A stretch of DNA of 64,000 nt, taken from contig CACYYN010000003.1 of the NCBI GenBank assembly GCA_902778665.1, positions 1 to 64,000 on the forward strand, read 5' to 3'. Below the pieces are notes generated by a model, which worked only from the letters and a program-made list of their open reading frames with translations, did not search any database and had not been told where the DNA came from. Source of the stretch: Oscillospiraceae bacterium. Lineage in GTDB: Bacteria; Bacillota; Clostridia; Oscillospirales; Oscillospiraceae. The translations under genes were made by a program, and so were the position numbers. Below are positions 52,081-61,801 of the stretch, piece after piece. How positions within the stretch are numbered: position 1 is the first letter of the stretch; each line of letters opens with the position of its first letter.

Positions 52081-54048
52081 TTAAACATCAAGGTTGACGA
52101 CATACTTTGCGTTTTCCTCGATCCATTCACGCCGTGGCTCAACCTCTTCTCCCATCAGTACGGTGAAGACCTGGTCTGCTTCAATGGCGTCAGTAAGCGT
52201 AATGCGGCGCAGAGATCTGCGCTCTGGGTCCATGGTGGTTTCCCACAGCTCATGGGGATCCATCTCGCCGAGACCTTTGAACCGGGAGATGTCGATCTTC
52301 TGGTTCGGATTGTCTCCGCGCATTTCAGAGGATATTTTATCCCTCTCCTCATCGGAATAGGCAACGCGCTGCTGTTTGCCACGCACCAGTTTATAGAGGG
52401 GCGGAACCGCAGAATAGACATAGCCGCATTCGATCAGAGGACGCATATAGCGGAAGAAGAAGGTGAGGAGGAGAGTGCGGATATGAGAACCGTCCACATC
52501 AGCATCCGCCATGATGATGATTTTATGGTAACGGAGCTTTTCCATATTGAACTCATCACCGATGCCGGCACCGAGAGCCACAATCAGCGGATAGAGCTTG
52601 TCGTTGCCATATATTTTATCGGCTCTCGCTTTTTCCACATTCAGCATTTTGCCCCACATGGCGAGAATCGCCTGAAAACGGCTGTCTCTTCCCTGAATGG
52701 CAGAGCCTGCTGCAGAATCACCCTCAACAATATAGATTTCGCAGAGGGATGGGTCTTTTTCATTGCAGTCCTGCAGTTTATCGGGCATCTGCCCGCTTTC
52801 CAGCCCGGTTTTTCTCCGGACGGACTCTTTCGCCTTTCTTGCCGCTTCTCTTGCACGGCTGGCCATCATTGCCTTTTCCAGAATGACTTTTGCCACTGCC
52901 GGATGCTCTTCGAAAAATTCACTGAGCTGATCGCTCACCAGATTGTTCACCAGGGTACGGACGTAGGCATTACCCAGTTTCTGCTTGGTCTGTCCTTCAA
53001 ACTGCGGTTCCGGAAGCTTCACGGAAATGACAACGGCAATTCCTTCCAGAACATCATCACCGGAGAGCCTGTCAGCATCCGTTTTAATGATATTGTTCTT
53101 TTTCCCGTAGTCATTGATTACCCTGGTAAGAGCAGTTTTAAAACCGGTCTCATGCATTCCGCCTTCCGGCGTATTGACATCATTGGCAAAGGAAATAATC
53201 TGGGTGGTGTAGCCGTCATTATACTGGAAGGCAGCTTCTGCAAAGGTATCGTCCTTCTCTCCGCCGATATAAATGATGTTTTCCGTGAGCGGCGTCTTGT
53301 TTTTATTCAAAAAAGAGACATATTCCCGGATTCCGCCCTCATAGCAGAGAACGTCACGATGGGTTTCTTCTTCCTTTTTCTTTTCCGGAAGCCACTCTTC
53401 CACAGGCCTTTTATCTTCAATGGTAATCGTGATTCCCGCATTGAGAAAAGCCTGCTGCTGCATTCTGGTATGGAGAATATCATAATTATAGACAAGCTCA
53501 TCAAAGATCTCACCATCCGGTTTAAAACGAACCGTCGTGCCTCGTCTGTCAGCGGTTCCAACTACAGTGATGTGCTGGGTAATCTCTCCTCTGGCAAAAG
53601 ACATCTGATAGATTTTCCCGTCACGGTAAACCTGAACTTCCAGCCATTCAGACAATGCATTGACAACAGAAGCTCCCACGCCGTGAAGACCACCGGAGAC
53701 TTTATATCCTCCGCCACCAAACTTTCCGCCTGCATGAAGCACCGTAAAGACAACCTCCAGAGCCGATTTACCGGTCTGTTCCTGGGTGTCTACGGGAATG
53801 CCGCGCCCATTGTCACTGACACAGATAATGTTTCCCGGTTCAATGGTGACTTCTATATGGGAACAGTATCCCGCCAAAGCCTCATCAATCGAGTTATCTA
53901 CAATTTCGTAGACAAGATGATGCAGACCGGAGGATGAGGTGGAACCAATATACATACCCGGGCGCTTACGCACTGCTTCCAGGCCTTCCAGAACCTGAAT
54001 CTGACCGGCATCGTATTCCTGCATTACTTTTTCTGTGAGATCTGCCAT
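52081..54048 (-). CDS. gyrB: DNA gyrase subunit B
   Basis: A 655-residue GyrB. The GHKL ATPase has the N-terminal [14 protein letters not shown], the Asn/Asp motifs [11 protein letters not shown] and SDNGRGIPV, and [22 protein letters not shown]. The TOPRIM domain has EGDSAAGSA and [11 protein letters not shown], and the tail FKGLGEMDP is present. It supplies energy for negative supercoiling. It sits 15 bp after remB in the origin-proximal operon. Confidence 0.98.
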   Translation of the reverse strand: MADLTEKVMQEYDAGQIQVLEGLEAVRKRPGMYIGSTSSSGLHHLVYEIVDNSIDEALAGYCSHIEVTIEPGNIICVSDNGRGIPVDTQEQTGKSALEVVFTVLHAGGKFGGGGYKVSGGLHGVGASVVNALSEWLEVQVYRDGKIYQMSFARGEITQHITVVGTADRRGTTVRFKPDGEIFDELVYNYDILHTRMQQQAFLNAGITITIEDKRPVEEWLPEKKKEEETHRDVLCYEGGIREYVSFLNKNKTPLTENIIYIGGEKDDTFAEAAFQYNDGYTTQIISFANDVNTPEGGMHETGFKTALTRVINDYGKKNNIIKTDADRLSGDDVLEGIAVVISVKLPEPQFEGQTKQKLGNAYVRTLVNNLVSDQLSEFFEEHPAVAKVILEKAMMASRAREAARKAKESVRRKTGLESGQMPDKLQDCNEKDPSLCEIYIVEGDSAAGSAIQGRDSRFQAILAMWGKMLNVEKARADKIYGNDKLYPLIVALGAGIGDEFNMEKLRYHKIIIMADADVDGSHIRTLLLTFFFRYMRPLIECGYVYSAVPPLYKLVRGKQQRVAYSDEERDKISSEMRGDNPNQKIDISRFKGLGEMDPHELWETTMDPERRSLRRITLTDAIEADQVFTVLMGEEVEPRREWIEENAKYVVNLDV

Positions 54049-54063
54049 ATAATGTATCCTCTT

Positions 54064-54309
54064 CTAAAGTATTCTCTTAACCAATGTTGACGTCGCCATC
54101 TGACTCAGATAGACAATATTCTTTCCATCTTCTCTGCAGAGAGCAAAGGATTTTGGAATATCATCCGCCGTGTTTACAACATTTCCTTCTTTTTCCGCAC
54201 TTCGCAAAAATTTTCTTGTCAGATGAGACTGGGACGTAATATCTAGATCAAAAATCGCTATAATATCATCCGTATTGACATTTTTTTCTTTGCCTAGGGA
54301 AATGTACAT
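54064..54309 (-). CDS. remB: RemB-like protein (DUF370)
   Basis: An 81-residue protein of the DUF370/RemB family, normally encoded between recF and gyrB in Bacillota. It begins [23 protein letters not shown] and keeps the family pattern throughout. In Bacillus the relatives RemA and RemB influence extracellular matrix genes; the role in Clostridia is not defined. The last base of recF coincides with its start region. Confidence 0.88.
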   Translation of the reverse strand: MYISLGKEKNVNTDDIIAIFDLDITSQSHLTRKFLRSAEKEGNVVNTADDIPKSFALCREDGKNIVYLSQMATSTLVKRIL

Positions 54310-55409
54310 TATTTTACCCTTCCCTGTTCCACAAAAATCACTTTTCCTCCGGTTCGTCCGGAAATACCTTCATCTTCGCAGCAGGTAATTAATGTCTGCC
54401 CCCCTCCAATCCGGTTGAGAACAAATTCCTGCCGTTTTCCATCCAGCTCTGAAAGAACATCATCCAGAAGAAGAATCGGGTATTCCCCCGTTTCTTTCAG
54501 GAGAATTTCTCTTTCTGCCAGCTTAATGGAGAGAGCAGCCGTTCTGGACTGACCCTGAGAAGCAAAATTTCTGGCTGCGTTTCCGTTGATGGATATATCG
54601 AGATCATCTTTATGAGCACCCGTCAGACATTGGCCGCTTTCTATTTCTGCTCTGCGGTGACTTTCCTGATGATCGCAAAGCTCATAATAAATCTCTTTTT
54701 CTGAAGCAAACGGGTTGGAAACCGTACTCACAGTCTTATACAGGATACCAAGTTCTTCTCCGCTCCCGGAAAATTCCCTGTGGACAGGGATAGAAGCTTC
54801 CTGAAGCCTTGCCGTATATGCAGCCCTGTATCGGATCAACTTTGCACTGCAGCGGCATAAACCGTCTGAAAACTCATCCAGTGTTTCCAAAAGAGACGGC
54901 TTTTCCCGCCAGTCCTTCAGAATTCGTGTTTTATGCTCAAAAAGCCGATTGAATTCAGATAAAATCTCATTGTACTGCGGACGAATCTGGCCGATGGCAG
55001 TATCCAGAAGCCTGCGTCGAACAGCTGCCCCGTCTTTAATCAGATTCAGATCATCCGGACAGAACAAGACAACATTCAATGTACGGGACAGTTCATTGGC
55101 AGTCTTTTTTACACCGTTTACCAGAATTTTTTTTGCTGCTCCAGGACGAATCTGAATATTGACCGTCTGCTCTCTGTCATAACTGGTGATATCAGCCAGA
55201 ATATCTGAGGATGAATACTGGAAATGAACCAGTTCCCTGTCAAATCTGGTACGGAAGCTTCTGCCGTAGGCAAGCAGATAAACAGCTTCGATCAGATTTG
55301 TTTTTCCCTGTGCATTACTACCGTAAATTACATTTGTTCCGCTGCCAAAGTCAATAGTTTCCCATTCATAGTTACGAAAACCGGTAACTGCAAGGCGGTT
55401 AATCTTCAT
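54309..55409 (-). CDS. recF: DNA replication and repair protein RecF
   Basis: A 366-residue RecF, which loads RecA at gaps. Walker A is [14 protein letters not shown] (about residues 29-42), the signature-like [16 protein letters not shown] is near 280 and Walker [12 protein letters not shown] near 305. [11 protein letters not shown] at the N-terminus is typical. It overlaps the S4-domain gene upstream by 11 bp. Confidence 0.96.
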   Translation of the reverse strand: MKINRLAVTGFRNYEWETIDFGSGTNVIYGSNAQGKTNLIEAVYLLAYGRSFRTRFDRELVHFQYSSSDILADITSYDREQTVNIQIRPGAAKKILVNGVKKTANELSRTLNVVLFCPDDLNLIKDGAAVRRRLLDTAIGQIRPQYNEILSEFNRLFEHKTRILKDWREKPSLLETLDEFSDGLCRCSAKLIRYRAAYTARLQEASIPVHREFSGSGEELGILYKTVSTVSNPFASEKEIYYELCDHQESHRRAEIESGQCLTGAHKDDLDISINGNAARNFASQGQSRTAALSIKLAEREILLKETGEYPILLLDDVLSELDGKRQEFVLNRIGGGQTLITCCEDEGISGRTGGKVIFVEQGRVK

Positions 55410-55614
55410 GAATTACCCTGATTTTCTGCCCTTCAAATTCCACCATGTCACCGGAATGGATTTTTTTCCCTCTCATGGTGCAGACTTCACCATTTACTGA
55501 AACAAGGCCGTCCAGTATCACCTGTTTTGCTTCCCCTCCGGTTCCGGTCAGAGCAGAATATTTCAGCAATGCGTCCAGTTTAATAAAATCAGTTTTTATA
55601 TTGATCTCTTCCAT
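55399..55614 (-). CDS. yaaA: S4-domain RNA-binding protein (YaaA type)
   Basis: A 71-residue single S4 domain ([42 protein letters not shown] region), the usual small gene between dnaN and recF in Bacillota. S4 domains bind structured RNA, probably ribosomal. It lies 14 bp after dnaN. Confidence 0.92.
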   Translation of the reverse strand: MEEINIKTDFIKLDALLKYSALTGTGGEAKQVILDGLVSVNGEVCTMRGKKIHSGDMVEFEGQKIRVIHED

Positions 55615-55628
55615 GCACTCTCACCTCA

Positions 55629-56735
55629 TCAGGCATGAAGACGAACGGGTAGGATCATATAGGTGAAGTTCTCACTGCCGTCAGCGGCTTTGATAATGCA
55701 GGGTGAAGAGGGCGTATTGAGGCAGAAAAGGAGGTTATCTTTCTCAGCTGCTTTCAGAGCATCCAGAAGATATTTATCATTAAAGCCGACTTCAAGACCA
55801 TCTCCACTTCCCTCGCACATGCAGATATCTTCTGCCTTTCCGATGGGCGTAACACAGATGCAATCAATCCTTCCGTCTTCAAATATCATCCGGACCGGGC
55901 TTCCTGTTTTATCACTCAGAACAAGCGCAACACGGTCAATGGCAGAAAGAATTTCCTGTCTGTTCACCTGAACCGTAAAGCGGAAATTTTCCGGCACAGA
56001 TTTCCGGTGATTAAGAAAGTCTCCTTCCAGACGTCGGGTAATTACAACCGTTTTTCCCATTGTAAAGGAAATGTGCTTTTCACCGACGGAGATACCTGCA
56101 GGATCTTCACTTGATTCACAGATTTTTTCAATATCTGTCAGTGCAAAACCCGGAACAACAAAACTGCAGTTTTCCAATCGTGAACTCTCTATTTTTTCAA
56201 CCCTTCTCGCAAGACGATATCCGTCAACCGAGACAAGTGTCAGTTCGTTGCCCTCAATTTCAAATAATGTACCGGTGTAGATCGGACGAATTTCTTCTTT
56301 TGAAATGGCAAACAATGTGCGGTTGATCATATTTGCCAGAACATTCTGCGGAATTTCAATATTCTGTATCTCGTTGAAACGCGGCATTTCCGGGTATTCA
56401 CTGTAGTCAAGGCCGGGGATGTTGTATTCACTCTTTCCGCATTTAACATTGATACTGTTGTTTGGATCGCAGGTAATGGTAACCATTCCATCCGGAAGGC
56501 GCCGAATGAGTTCTGTGAAGAATCTGGAATTGACTACCATAACGCCCGGTTCATCAACATCTGCATCGACGGTGGTATAGATTGCTTTTTTCAGGTCATA
56601 TCCGGTTACAGTGATTGCCGTTCCGGCTTCAATGAGAAGACCTTCCAGTGCAGAGATCGGACTCTTGGACGGAACTGCTCTGGCTGAAATCAGCACTGCA
56701 TTCTGGAGAACAGACTTTTCGATTGTGAATTTCAT
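55629..56735 (-). CDS. dnaN: DNA polymerase III sliding clamp (beta subunit)
   Basis: A 368-residue beta clamp with three repeated folds. It starts MKFTIEKSVLQNA and ends FTYMILPVRLHA; LEGLLIEA near residue 30 and FALTDIEKICES near 180 are typical. The open frame extends 70 codons upstream, but those residues are AT-driven and include the origin boxes; the ATG at 56735 gives the normal length. It is 237 bp downstream of dnaA. Confidence 0.97.
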   Translation of the reverse strand: MKFTIEKSVLQNAVLISARAVPSKSPISALEGLLIEAGTAITVTGYDLKKAIYTTVDADVDEPGVMVVNSRFFTELIRRLPDGMVTITCDPNNSINVKCGKSEYNIPGLDYSEYPEMPRFNEIQNIEIPQNVLANMINRTLFAISKEEIRPIYTGTLFEIEGNELTLVSVDGYRLARRVEKIESSRLENCSFVVPGFALTDIEKICESSEDPAGISVGEKHISFTMGKTVVITRRLEGDFLNHRKSVPENFRFTVQVNRQEILSAIDRVALVLSDKTGSPVRMIFEDGRIDCICVTPIGKAEDICMCEGSGDGLEVGFNDKYLLDALKAAEKDNLLFCLNTPSSPCIIKAADGSENFTYMILPVRLHA

Positions 56736-56817
56736 ATAATGATCTCCCGTTTTTTGTTTTATAAATATATAAATATAATATAATATTTTTAGCAGAGGTA
56801 GTAGTAGAAAAAGAAAA

Positions 56818-56963
56818 TGTTGAAAAGTGTAAAAAGGCCAGAAATTCTGCGATTTTTGAAAGTGGAAAACCTGTGAAGAGAAATGATGATGATTGATGGA
56901 AATAGATGATAAAGAATTTTCAACAGAGTAGGATCTGATTTTCAACAGAGTAAATGTTGAAAA
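56818..56963. other. Candidate oriC: DnaA-box cluster between dnaA and dnaN
   Basis: Four copies of TTTTCAACA or its complement occur at 56818-56826 (-), 56917-56925 (+), 56939-56947 (+) and 56955-56963 (-), and a TTTTCCACT box is at 56861-56869 (-). The two plus-strand copies are part of a 15-base direct repeat, ATTTTCAACAGAGTA, spaced 22 bp apart, about two helical turns. An AT-rich stretch (56755-56790) lies alongside and could be the unwinding element. TTTTCAACA differs by one base from the TTTTCCACA form of the DnaA box. Confidence 0.65.
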
Positions 56964-56972
56964 CTCAAAATT

Positions 56973-58295
56973 TTAAATAGAGTTTATATTGGAGCTGATA
57001 TCCCGTATTTTCGCTGCCATGGCAGGATCGATTTTCAGAATATCCTCAATCTTCCGAATAGAGGAGAGAACAGTTGCATGGTTTCTTCCAGTGAACTGTT
57101 CTCCGATTTCCTTCAGAGAGAGATTGGTCAGTGACCGCATGAGATACATGGCAACCTGTCTTGCTTCGGTAGGAAGTTTGGAACGGTTCAGACCGCGGAT
57201 TTCATCTTCACTGATGGAGTAGTATCGGCTGGTTTCTCTCATGATTTTATCCGGTTTCGGAATGTCGCTTCCTGTTCGGATCACATCTTCAATGGCCCTT
57301 TTCACAGATTCTGTTGTGATGACTTCATTTAGAATCTCTTTGTATGCCGTCAATTTCTTGATTACGCCTTCCAACTGCCTGATGTTTGCGGTGATGTTAT
57401 TTGCAATATAAAGAATGGCATCTTCCGAGAGAATAAGACCAAGCTGTGCTGCCTTATTACGGATAATCACCATTCTAGTCTCCAGATCAGGCGGTTGAAC
57501 ATCTGCCATAACGCCGCCTTCAAATCGGGTACGAAGTCTGTCGTCCAGGAGGGACATTTCAAGGGGAGGCCGATCCGATGTGATTACAATCTGGTTTCCG
57601 GCTTCATAGATGGAATTGAAGGTATGGAAAAATTCTTCCTGTGTGGACTGCTTTCCTGCTATAAATTGAATGTCATCCACAAGAAAAAGATCAACTTTTC
57701 TGAATTCATCCCGAAATTCCTGCATTTTTCGGTTCTGAAGAGAATTGATCATCCGGTTGGTGAAGTCATCCCCTTTTACATACGCAATTCTTTTTTTGGG
57801 GAAGTGTTCATGAATCGACTGACCTATTGCAAAAAGAAGGTGTGTTTTTCCAAGGCCGGAATTGCCGTAGATAAAGAGCGGATTGTAATCCTGTCCGCCG
57901 GGATGTTCTGCAACGGCCTTCGCTGCAGCATAAGCAAATTTATTGGAATTGCCGACAATAAAACGGTCAAAGGTAAAACCCTGCATTTCCGGCAGCATAT
58001 CATTTTTTGATGAGGGAGACTTTGTCTCCAGATATTCCTGAAGGCCTTCTTCTCCGGCGAGAACCGTAACTTCACAGTCGCTGGAAAAAATATCATATAA
58101 GGCAGCCTTTATCACACCGCTGAACCGACTTACAATAATACCCTGGGTAAAATCATTCTGAGCACAGAGAATCAGTCTGGAGTTATCCCAGTCAATTGGT
58201 TTGCATTCGGAAAACCAGGTCTGAATGGCAGTAGGTGTCAGTTCCTTTGAAAGAATTTTGAGTATTTCATTCCAGATATCCTGAACAGAATTCAT
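56973..58295 (-). CDS. dnaA: Chromosomal replication initiator DnaA
   Basis: A 440-residue DnaA. Domain I covers about 1-85 (IWNEILKILSKELTPTAIQTWF). The AAA+ domain has Walker A YGNSGLGKTH (about 147-156) and Walker B VDLFLVDDIQF (about 205). The DNA-binding domain IV ends with FTGRNHATVLSSIRKIE (about 400). The ATG at 58295 is chosen because the promoter hexamers (58339-58367) lie just upstream, so the longer frame starting at 58367 cannot be used. It follows serS, with no ribosomal protein L34 gene in between. Confidence 0.97.
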   Translation of the reverse strand: MNSVQDIWNEILKILSKELTPTAIQTWFSECKPIDWDNSRLILCAQNDFTQGIIVSRFSGVIKAALYDIFSSDCEVTVLAGEEGLQEYLETKSPSSKNDMLPEMQGFTFDRFIVGNSNKFAYAAAKAVAEHPGGQDYNPLFIYGNSGLGKTHLLFAIGQSIHEHFPKKRIAYVKGDDFTNRMINSLQNRKMQEFRDEFRKVDLFLVDDIQFIAGKQSTQEEFFHTFNSIYEAGNQIVITSDRPPLEMSLLDDRLRTRFEGGVMADVQPPDLETRMVIIRNKAAQLGLILSEDAILYIANNITANIRQLEGVIKKLTAYKEILNEVITTESVKRAIEDVIRTGSDIPKPDKIMRETSRYYSISEDEIRGLNRSKLPTEARQVAMYLMRSLTNLSLKEIGEQFTGRNHATVLSSIRKIEDILKIDPAMAAKIRDISSNINSI

Positions 58296-58338
58296 AGGCC
58301 AGAACCTCATTTTCAGTTTTTCATCGTATAACTGAGTT

Positions 58339-58367
58339 ATTATATCAAAATTCATGAAATGATGCAA
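58339..58367 (-). promoter_or_regulatory. dnaA promoter
   Basis: Minus strand TTGCAT (58362-58367), 17 bases, TATAAT (58339-58344). It sets the dnaA start at 58295. No DnaA box was found close by. Confidence 0.65.
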
Positions 58368-58429
58368 GTTTAAATATAATAATGTAGAATAAAATCAATA
58401 AAACAACTTTAGTTTATAAAATAAAGCAA

Positions 58430-58454
58430 TGCCGGCAGAACAATTCTGCCGGCA
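58430..58454 (-). terminator. Terminator of the parAB-serS transcript
   Basis: TGCCGGCAGAA and its perfect complement with a CAA loop. A T-rich run follows in the minus direction, separating serS from the dnaA promoter. Confidence 0.8.
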
Positions 58455-58474
58455 AAGAAAATGAAAAGAAAGGA

Positions 58475-59794
58475 TTATTTTTTGGGAAGAAGAATTTTTG
58501 TTCCGCCCATATAAGGCTGGAGAACTTCCGGGATTGTGACGGATCCGTCTGCCTGAAGATGATTTTCCAGAAGAGCAATCAGCATTCTCGGAGGGGCAAC
58601 TACGGTATTATTCAGGGTATGCGGAAGATACATCTTACCGTCTTCTCCGCGAACGCGCATTTTCAGGCGGCGGGCCTGAGCATCACCCAGATTGGAGCAG
58701 GAGCAGACTTCAAAATATTTCTTCTGTCTGGGAGACCATGCTTCAATATCGCAGGATTTGACTTTGAGATCTGCAAGATCGCCGGAGCAGCATTCCAGCT
58801 GACGGACCGGAATTTCCATGCTTCTGAAAAGCTCAACAGAGAGTCTCCACATCTTTTCATACCATGCCATGGAATCCTCAGGTTTGCAGACTACAATCAT
58901 TTCCTGCTTTTCAAACTGATGAATGCGATACACACCGCGCTCTTCAATGCCGTGGGCACCTTTTTCCTTTCGGAAACAGGGAGAGTAGCTTGTAAGCGTC
59001 TGAGGAAGCGTATTTTCCGGAATGATCTGGTCGATAAATTTTCCGATCATAGAGTGCTCCGATGTACCGATCAGATAGAGATCCTCCCCTTCTATTTTGT
59101 ACATCATTGCTTCCATATCGGTCTGGCTCATGACGCCTTCTACCACATTACCATGAATCATAAAGGGAGGGATGCAGTATGTGAACCCTTTCTGAATCAT
59201 GAAATCACGGGCATAGGCCAGCACTGCAGAATGAAGCCTTGCCACGTCGCCAAGCAGATAATAAAATCCGTTTCCGGAAACCCGACCGGCTGCATCCATA
59301 TCAATCCCGTTGAGCCGTTCCATTATTTCCGTGTGATAGGGAATTTCAAAATCAGGAACAACAGGATCACCAAAACGCTCTACTTCCACATTGGCACTGT
59401 CATCCGGTCCGATTGGAACGGAAGGATCAATAATATTCGGAATAACAAGCATAATGGAATGGATCCGCTCTGCGTATTCTTTTTCTTTTTTCTCAAGTTC
59501 TGCAAGAGTTTCATTATTTGCTTTTACTTTTGCCATATTCTCATCGATCTGCGCCTGAATCTGCGGTTTATCTTCTTCAGAGGCTTTTTTCAGCTTTCCA
59601 AACAGAGGACCGTTTGCCTTACTGAGATTATTATTCTGAGCGCGCAAATCACTTGCTTCCGTTATGGCAGCACGGTTTTCCACATCGAGACGAATTACTT
59701 CATCTACCAGCGGCAGCTTATCATTCTGAAACTTTTTTTTGATGTTTTCTTTTACCAGATCGGGATTGTCTCTGACAAATTTGATATCAAGCAT
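58475..59794 (-). CDS. serS: Seryl-tRNA synthetase
   Basis: A 439-residue class II synthetase. The N-terminal coiled-coil arm spans about residues 28-105. The catalytic core shows the motif 2 segment FRKEKGAHGIEERGVYRIHQFEKQE and the motif 3 segment NNTVVAPPRMLIALLENH. It charges tRNA-Ser in the cytosol. It lies downstream of parB, an arrangement frequent in Clostridia, but here it is directly followed by dnaA. Confidence 0.97.
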   Translation of the reverse strand: MLDIKFVRDNPDLVKENIKKKFQNDKLPLVDEVIRLDVENRAAITEASDLRAQNNNLSKANGPLFGKLKKASEEDKPQIQAQIDENMAKVKANNETLAELEKKEKEYAERIHSIMLVIPNIIDPSVPIGPDDSANVEVERFGDPVVPDFEIPYHTEIMERLNGIDMDAAGRVSGNGFYYLLGDVARLHSAVLAYARDFMIQKGFTYCIPPFMIHGNVVEGVMSQTDMEAMMYKIEGEDLYLIGTSEHSMIGKFIDQIIPENTLPQTLTSYSPCFRKEKGAHGIEERGVYRIHQFEKQEMIVVCKPEDSMAWYEKMWRLSVELFRSMEIPVRQLECCSGDLADLKVKSCDIEAWSPRQKKYFEVCSCSNLGDAQARRLKMRVRGEDGKMYLPHTLNNTVVAPPRMLIALLENHLQADGSVTIPEVLQPYMGGTKILLPKK

Positions 59795-59822
59795 TTTTAT
59801 ACCTTCTTTTATATTAAAATTA

Positions 59823-60692
59823 TTATTTGATCGAGCTTAACTGGGCAATCAGCATTTCTCTGTCATCAGCATCATAGAATTCCAGTTCAATTTTACCGGA
59901 ATTTCGTCCTTCTGTCAGAGTGACTTTTCTTCCCAGTTTTTTTGTAAGAAGAGTGGAAATTTCCTTTGCATAATCGATTTCCGTTGGGTCTGATTTCTGC
60001 CGGCTTTCTTCCGACTCTGAAATTTTTTTCAGTGCTTTGGAGGCAAGGGCTTCTGCTTTCCGGACAGAAAGGGCTTTTGCCATAATCTCTTTTGCTGCCT
60101 GGAGCTGTATTTCCTCGTTCTGAATAGATAAAAGTGCTCTCGCATGTCCGGCAGAGAGGTCTCCTGTTTCAACCAGATGCAGTACTTCCGGTGAAAGATT
60201 GAGAAGGCGTAGGGCATTGCTCACCGCCGGCCGGGATTTGCCGACGCTTTTTGCAGCATCTTCCTGAGTGAGGCCATAATCTTCAATTAATGTCTTATAC
60301 CCTTTTGCCTCTTCAATCGGATTCAGATCTTCCCGTTGAAGATTTTCGACAAGAGCCAGCTCAGCCGTTGTTCTGTCATCTGCTTCTATAATTCTCACCG
60401 GAACTTCTGTCAGGCCAGCCATTCTGGATGCCCTCCAGCGCCGTTCTCCTGCAATAATCTGATAATAACCGGAGTCTAAAAGACGAACTGTAATGGGCTG
60501 CAGAACTCCGTAGCGGGAAATAGAATCTGCGAGTGTCTGTAAAGCTTCTTCATCAAAAACATTCCGAGGTTGCTCTTCCCTTGGTTCAATCCGGCTCAAC
60601 GGGAGAAATGTCATTTCTTCGTCGGGAGAAGAAATGTCTCCGAAAAGGGCACTTAAGCCGGTACCGAGTGCTTTTCTGTCTTTTCCTGCCAT
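59823..60692 (-). CDS. parB: Chromosome partition protein ParB (Spo0J)
   Basis: A 289-residue ParB. The CTP-binding N-terminal domain has EQPRNVFDEEALQTLADSI and the IIAGERRWRAS motif (about residues 80-90). The parS-reading helix-turn-helix includes LTQEDAAKSVGKSRPAVSNALRLL near 140, and a dimerisation tail closes the protein. It loads onto the parS pair at 61570 and 61616 and spreads along DNA. It is co-transcribed with parA (20-bp gap). Confidence 0.96.
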   Translation of the reverse strand: MAGKDRKALGTGLSALFGDISSPDEEMTFLPLSRIEPREEQPRNVFDEEALQTLADSISRYGVLQPITVRLLDSGYYQIIAGERRWRASRMAGLTEVPVRIIEADDRTTAELALVENLQREDLNPIEEAKGYKTLIEDYGLTQEDAAKSVGKSRPAVSNALRLLNLSPEVLHLVETGDLSAGHARALLSIQNEEIQLQAAKEIMAKALSVRKAEALASKALKKISESEESRQKSDPTEIDYAKEISTLLTKKLGRKVTLTEGRNSGKIELEFYDADDREMLIAQLSSIK

Positions 60693-60711
60693 AATGGTTT
60701 CCTTATTAAAT

Positions 60712-61470
60712 TCAAGTTATGGATTTGCGCATAAATTCTTCTGCCAGAGAAATATAAGCGCGACTTGCCCTGTTGCCAGAATCATAAATAACACCCGGTT
60801 TTCCATGGCTCGGAGCCTCCGAAAGCCTTACACTGCGTGGAATAACGGTTTCATATACTTTGTGCGGCAGAAAGCGTTTTAATTCATTGGCAACCTGAGT
60901 AGTTAAATTCATTCGAGAGTCATACATTGTCAGTAGTATGCCTTCTATTTCGAGCCGTCTGTTCAGTTTCTTTTTACAAAGCTTGATACTGGTCATCAGA
61001 TCTACGATTCCTTCCAATGCGTAATATTCGCATTGCATGGGAATAAGAACACTGTCAGCAGCTACAAGCGCATTCACTGTAAGCATTTCAAGGGATGGCG
61101 GACAATCAATAAAAATATAATCGTAGTCGCTGTAAAGCTGGATCAGAGCGTTGCGAAGAGTTCCTTCACGACTGTCGATTGCGTCCAATTCTACGGATGC
61201 CGCTGCCAGAGAACGGCCGGCGGGAATTACATCCCCGTATGGGGTGTTGCGAACGCAGGAAAAAACATCGGCGCCTTTTATCAGCAACTCGTAGGTGCCT
61301 GGAATGGAATTTTTATCAACGCCCATGCCTGATGTTGCATTTCCCTGCGGATCACAGTCGGCCAGCAGAACTTTCTTTCCAGCCATTGTCAACGCTGCAC
61401 AAAGATTTACACAGGTCGTTGTTTTTCCAACGCCCCCCTTTTGATTGGCAACTGCAATTATTTTAGCCAT
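60712..61470 (-). CDS. parA: Chromosome partition ATPase ParA (Soj)
   Basis: A 252-residue ParA/Soj ATPase with the deviant Walker A KGGVGKTT (about residues 11-18), LLADCDPQGNATSGMG near 38 and the Walker B-like YDYIFIDCPPSLE near 112. It works with ParB in origin segregation and regulates DnaA in Bacillus. The start at 61470 gives the normal N-terminus MAKIIAV; 21 further upstream codons are not conserved. Confidence 0.96.
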   Translation of the reverse strand: MAKIIAVANQKGGVGKTTTCVNLCAALTMAGKKVLLADCDPQGNATSGMGVDKNSIPGTYELLIKGADVFSCVRNTPYGDVIPAGRSLAAASVELDAIDSREGTLRNALIQLYSDYDYIFIDCPPSLEMLTVNALVAADSVLIPMQCEYYALEGIVDLMTSIKLCKKKLNRRLEIEGILLTMYDSRMNLTTQVANELKRFLPHKVYETVIPRSVRLSEAPSHGKPGVIYDSGNRASRAYISLAEEFMRKSIT

Positions 61471-61569
61471 TGTATTCTTCCTTTGATCAATTTGTGCAAC
61501 GAGCATTATAACAGGTAGTATTTTGAAATGCAATTGTTTTTCTATTCTTACCGCTTCTTTTTACTGTGA

Positions 61570-61585
61570 TGTTTCACGTGAAACA
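61570..61585. other. parS site 1
   Basis: TGTTTCACGTGAAACA, an exact 16-base palindrome identical to the bacterial parS consensus. It lies 100 bp upstream of parA. Confidence 0.95.
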
Positions 61586-61615
61586 TATCCGTCTGTTTAC
61601 CAGGCATACAAAGGA

Positions 61616-61631
61616 TGTTTCACGTGAAACA
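61616..61631. other. parS site 2
   Basis: A second exact TGTTTCACGTGAAACA, 46 bp from the first, in the 331-bp gap between parA and rpsT. The pair should nucleate ParB near the origin and could also autoregulate parAB. Confidence 0.95.
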
Positions 61632-61720
61632 TCCAAAAAATACAATATTTTGTGTTTTAAAAAGAATAAAATACAAGATATCAAAACAATAAAAATTTTA
61701 TGTTTTTTTGAAAAAAAAGC

Positions 61721-61749
61721 TTGCTTTTCGGAACTGTTTTTGCTATAAT
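61721..61749 (+). promoter_or_regulatory. rpsT promoter
   Basis: TTGCTT (61721-61726), 17 bases, TATAAT (61744-61749), followed by a roughly 45-base leader with an AGGAGG site. Confidence 0.65.
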
Positions 61750-61801
61750 TTCAAAACGCGATGTAATTGCGCAATTTTTTAGGAGGAGGTGCAATCAGAA
61801 C

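Noticed and set aside
56736..56945. 70-residue N-terminal extension of DnaN
   Set aside because: The extension is low-complexity, contains the origin boxes, and DnaN normally starts MKFTIEK; the start at 56735 is correct.
58296..58367. 24-residue N-terminal extension of DnaA
   Set aside because: It begins at the -35 hexamer of the dnaA promoter and would not be transcribed.
61471..61801. The parA-rpsT gap as the replication origin
   Set aside because: It is AT-rich with two parS sites and sits at the strand switch, but no DnaA-box cluster was found there; the dnaA-dnaN gap has the boxes.
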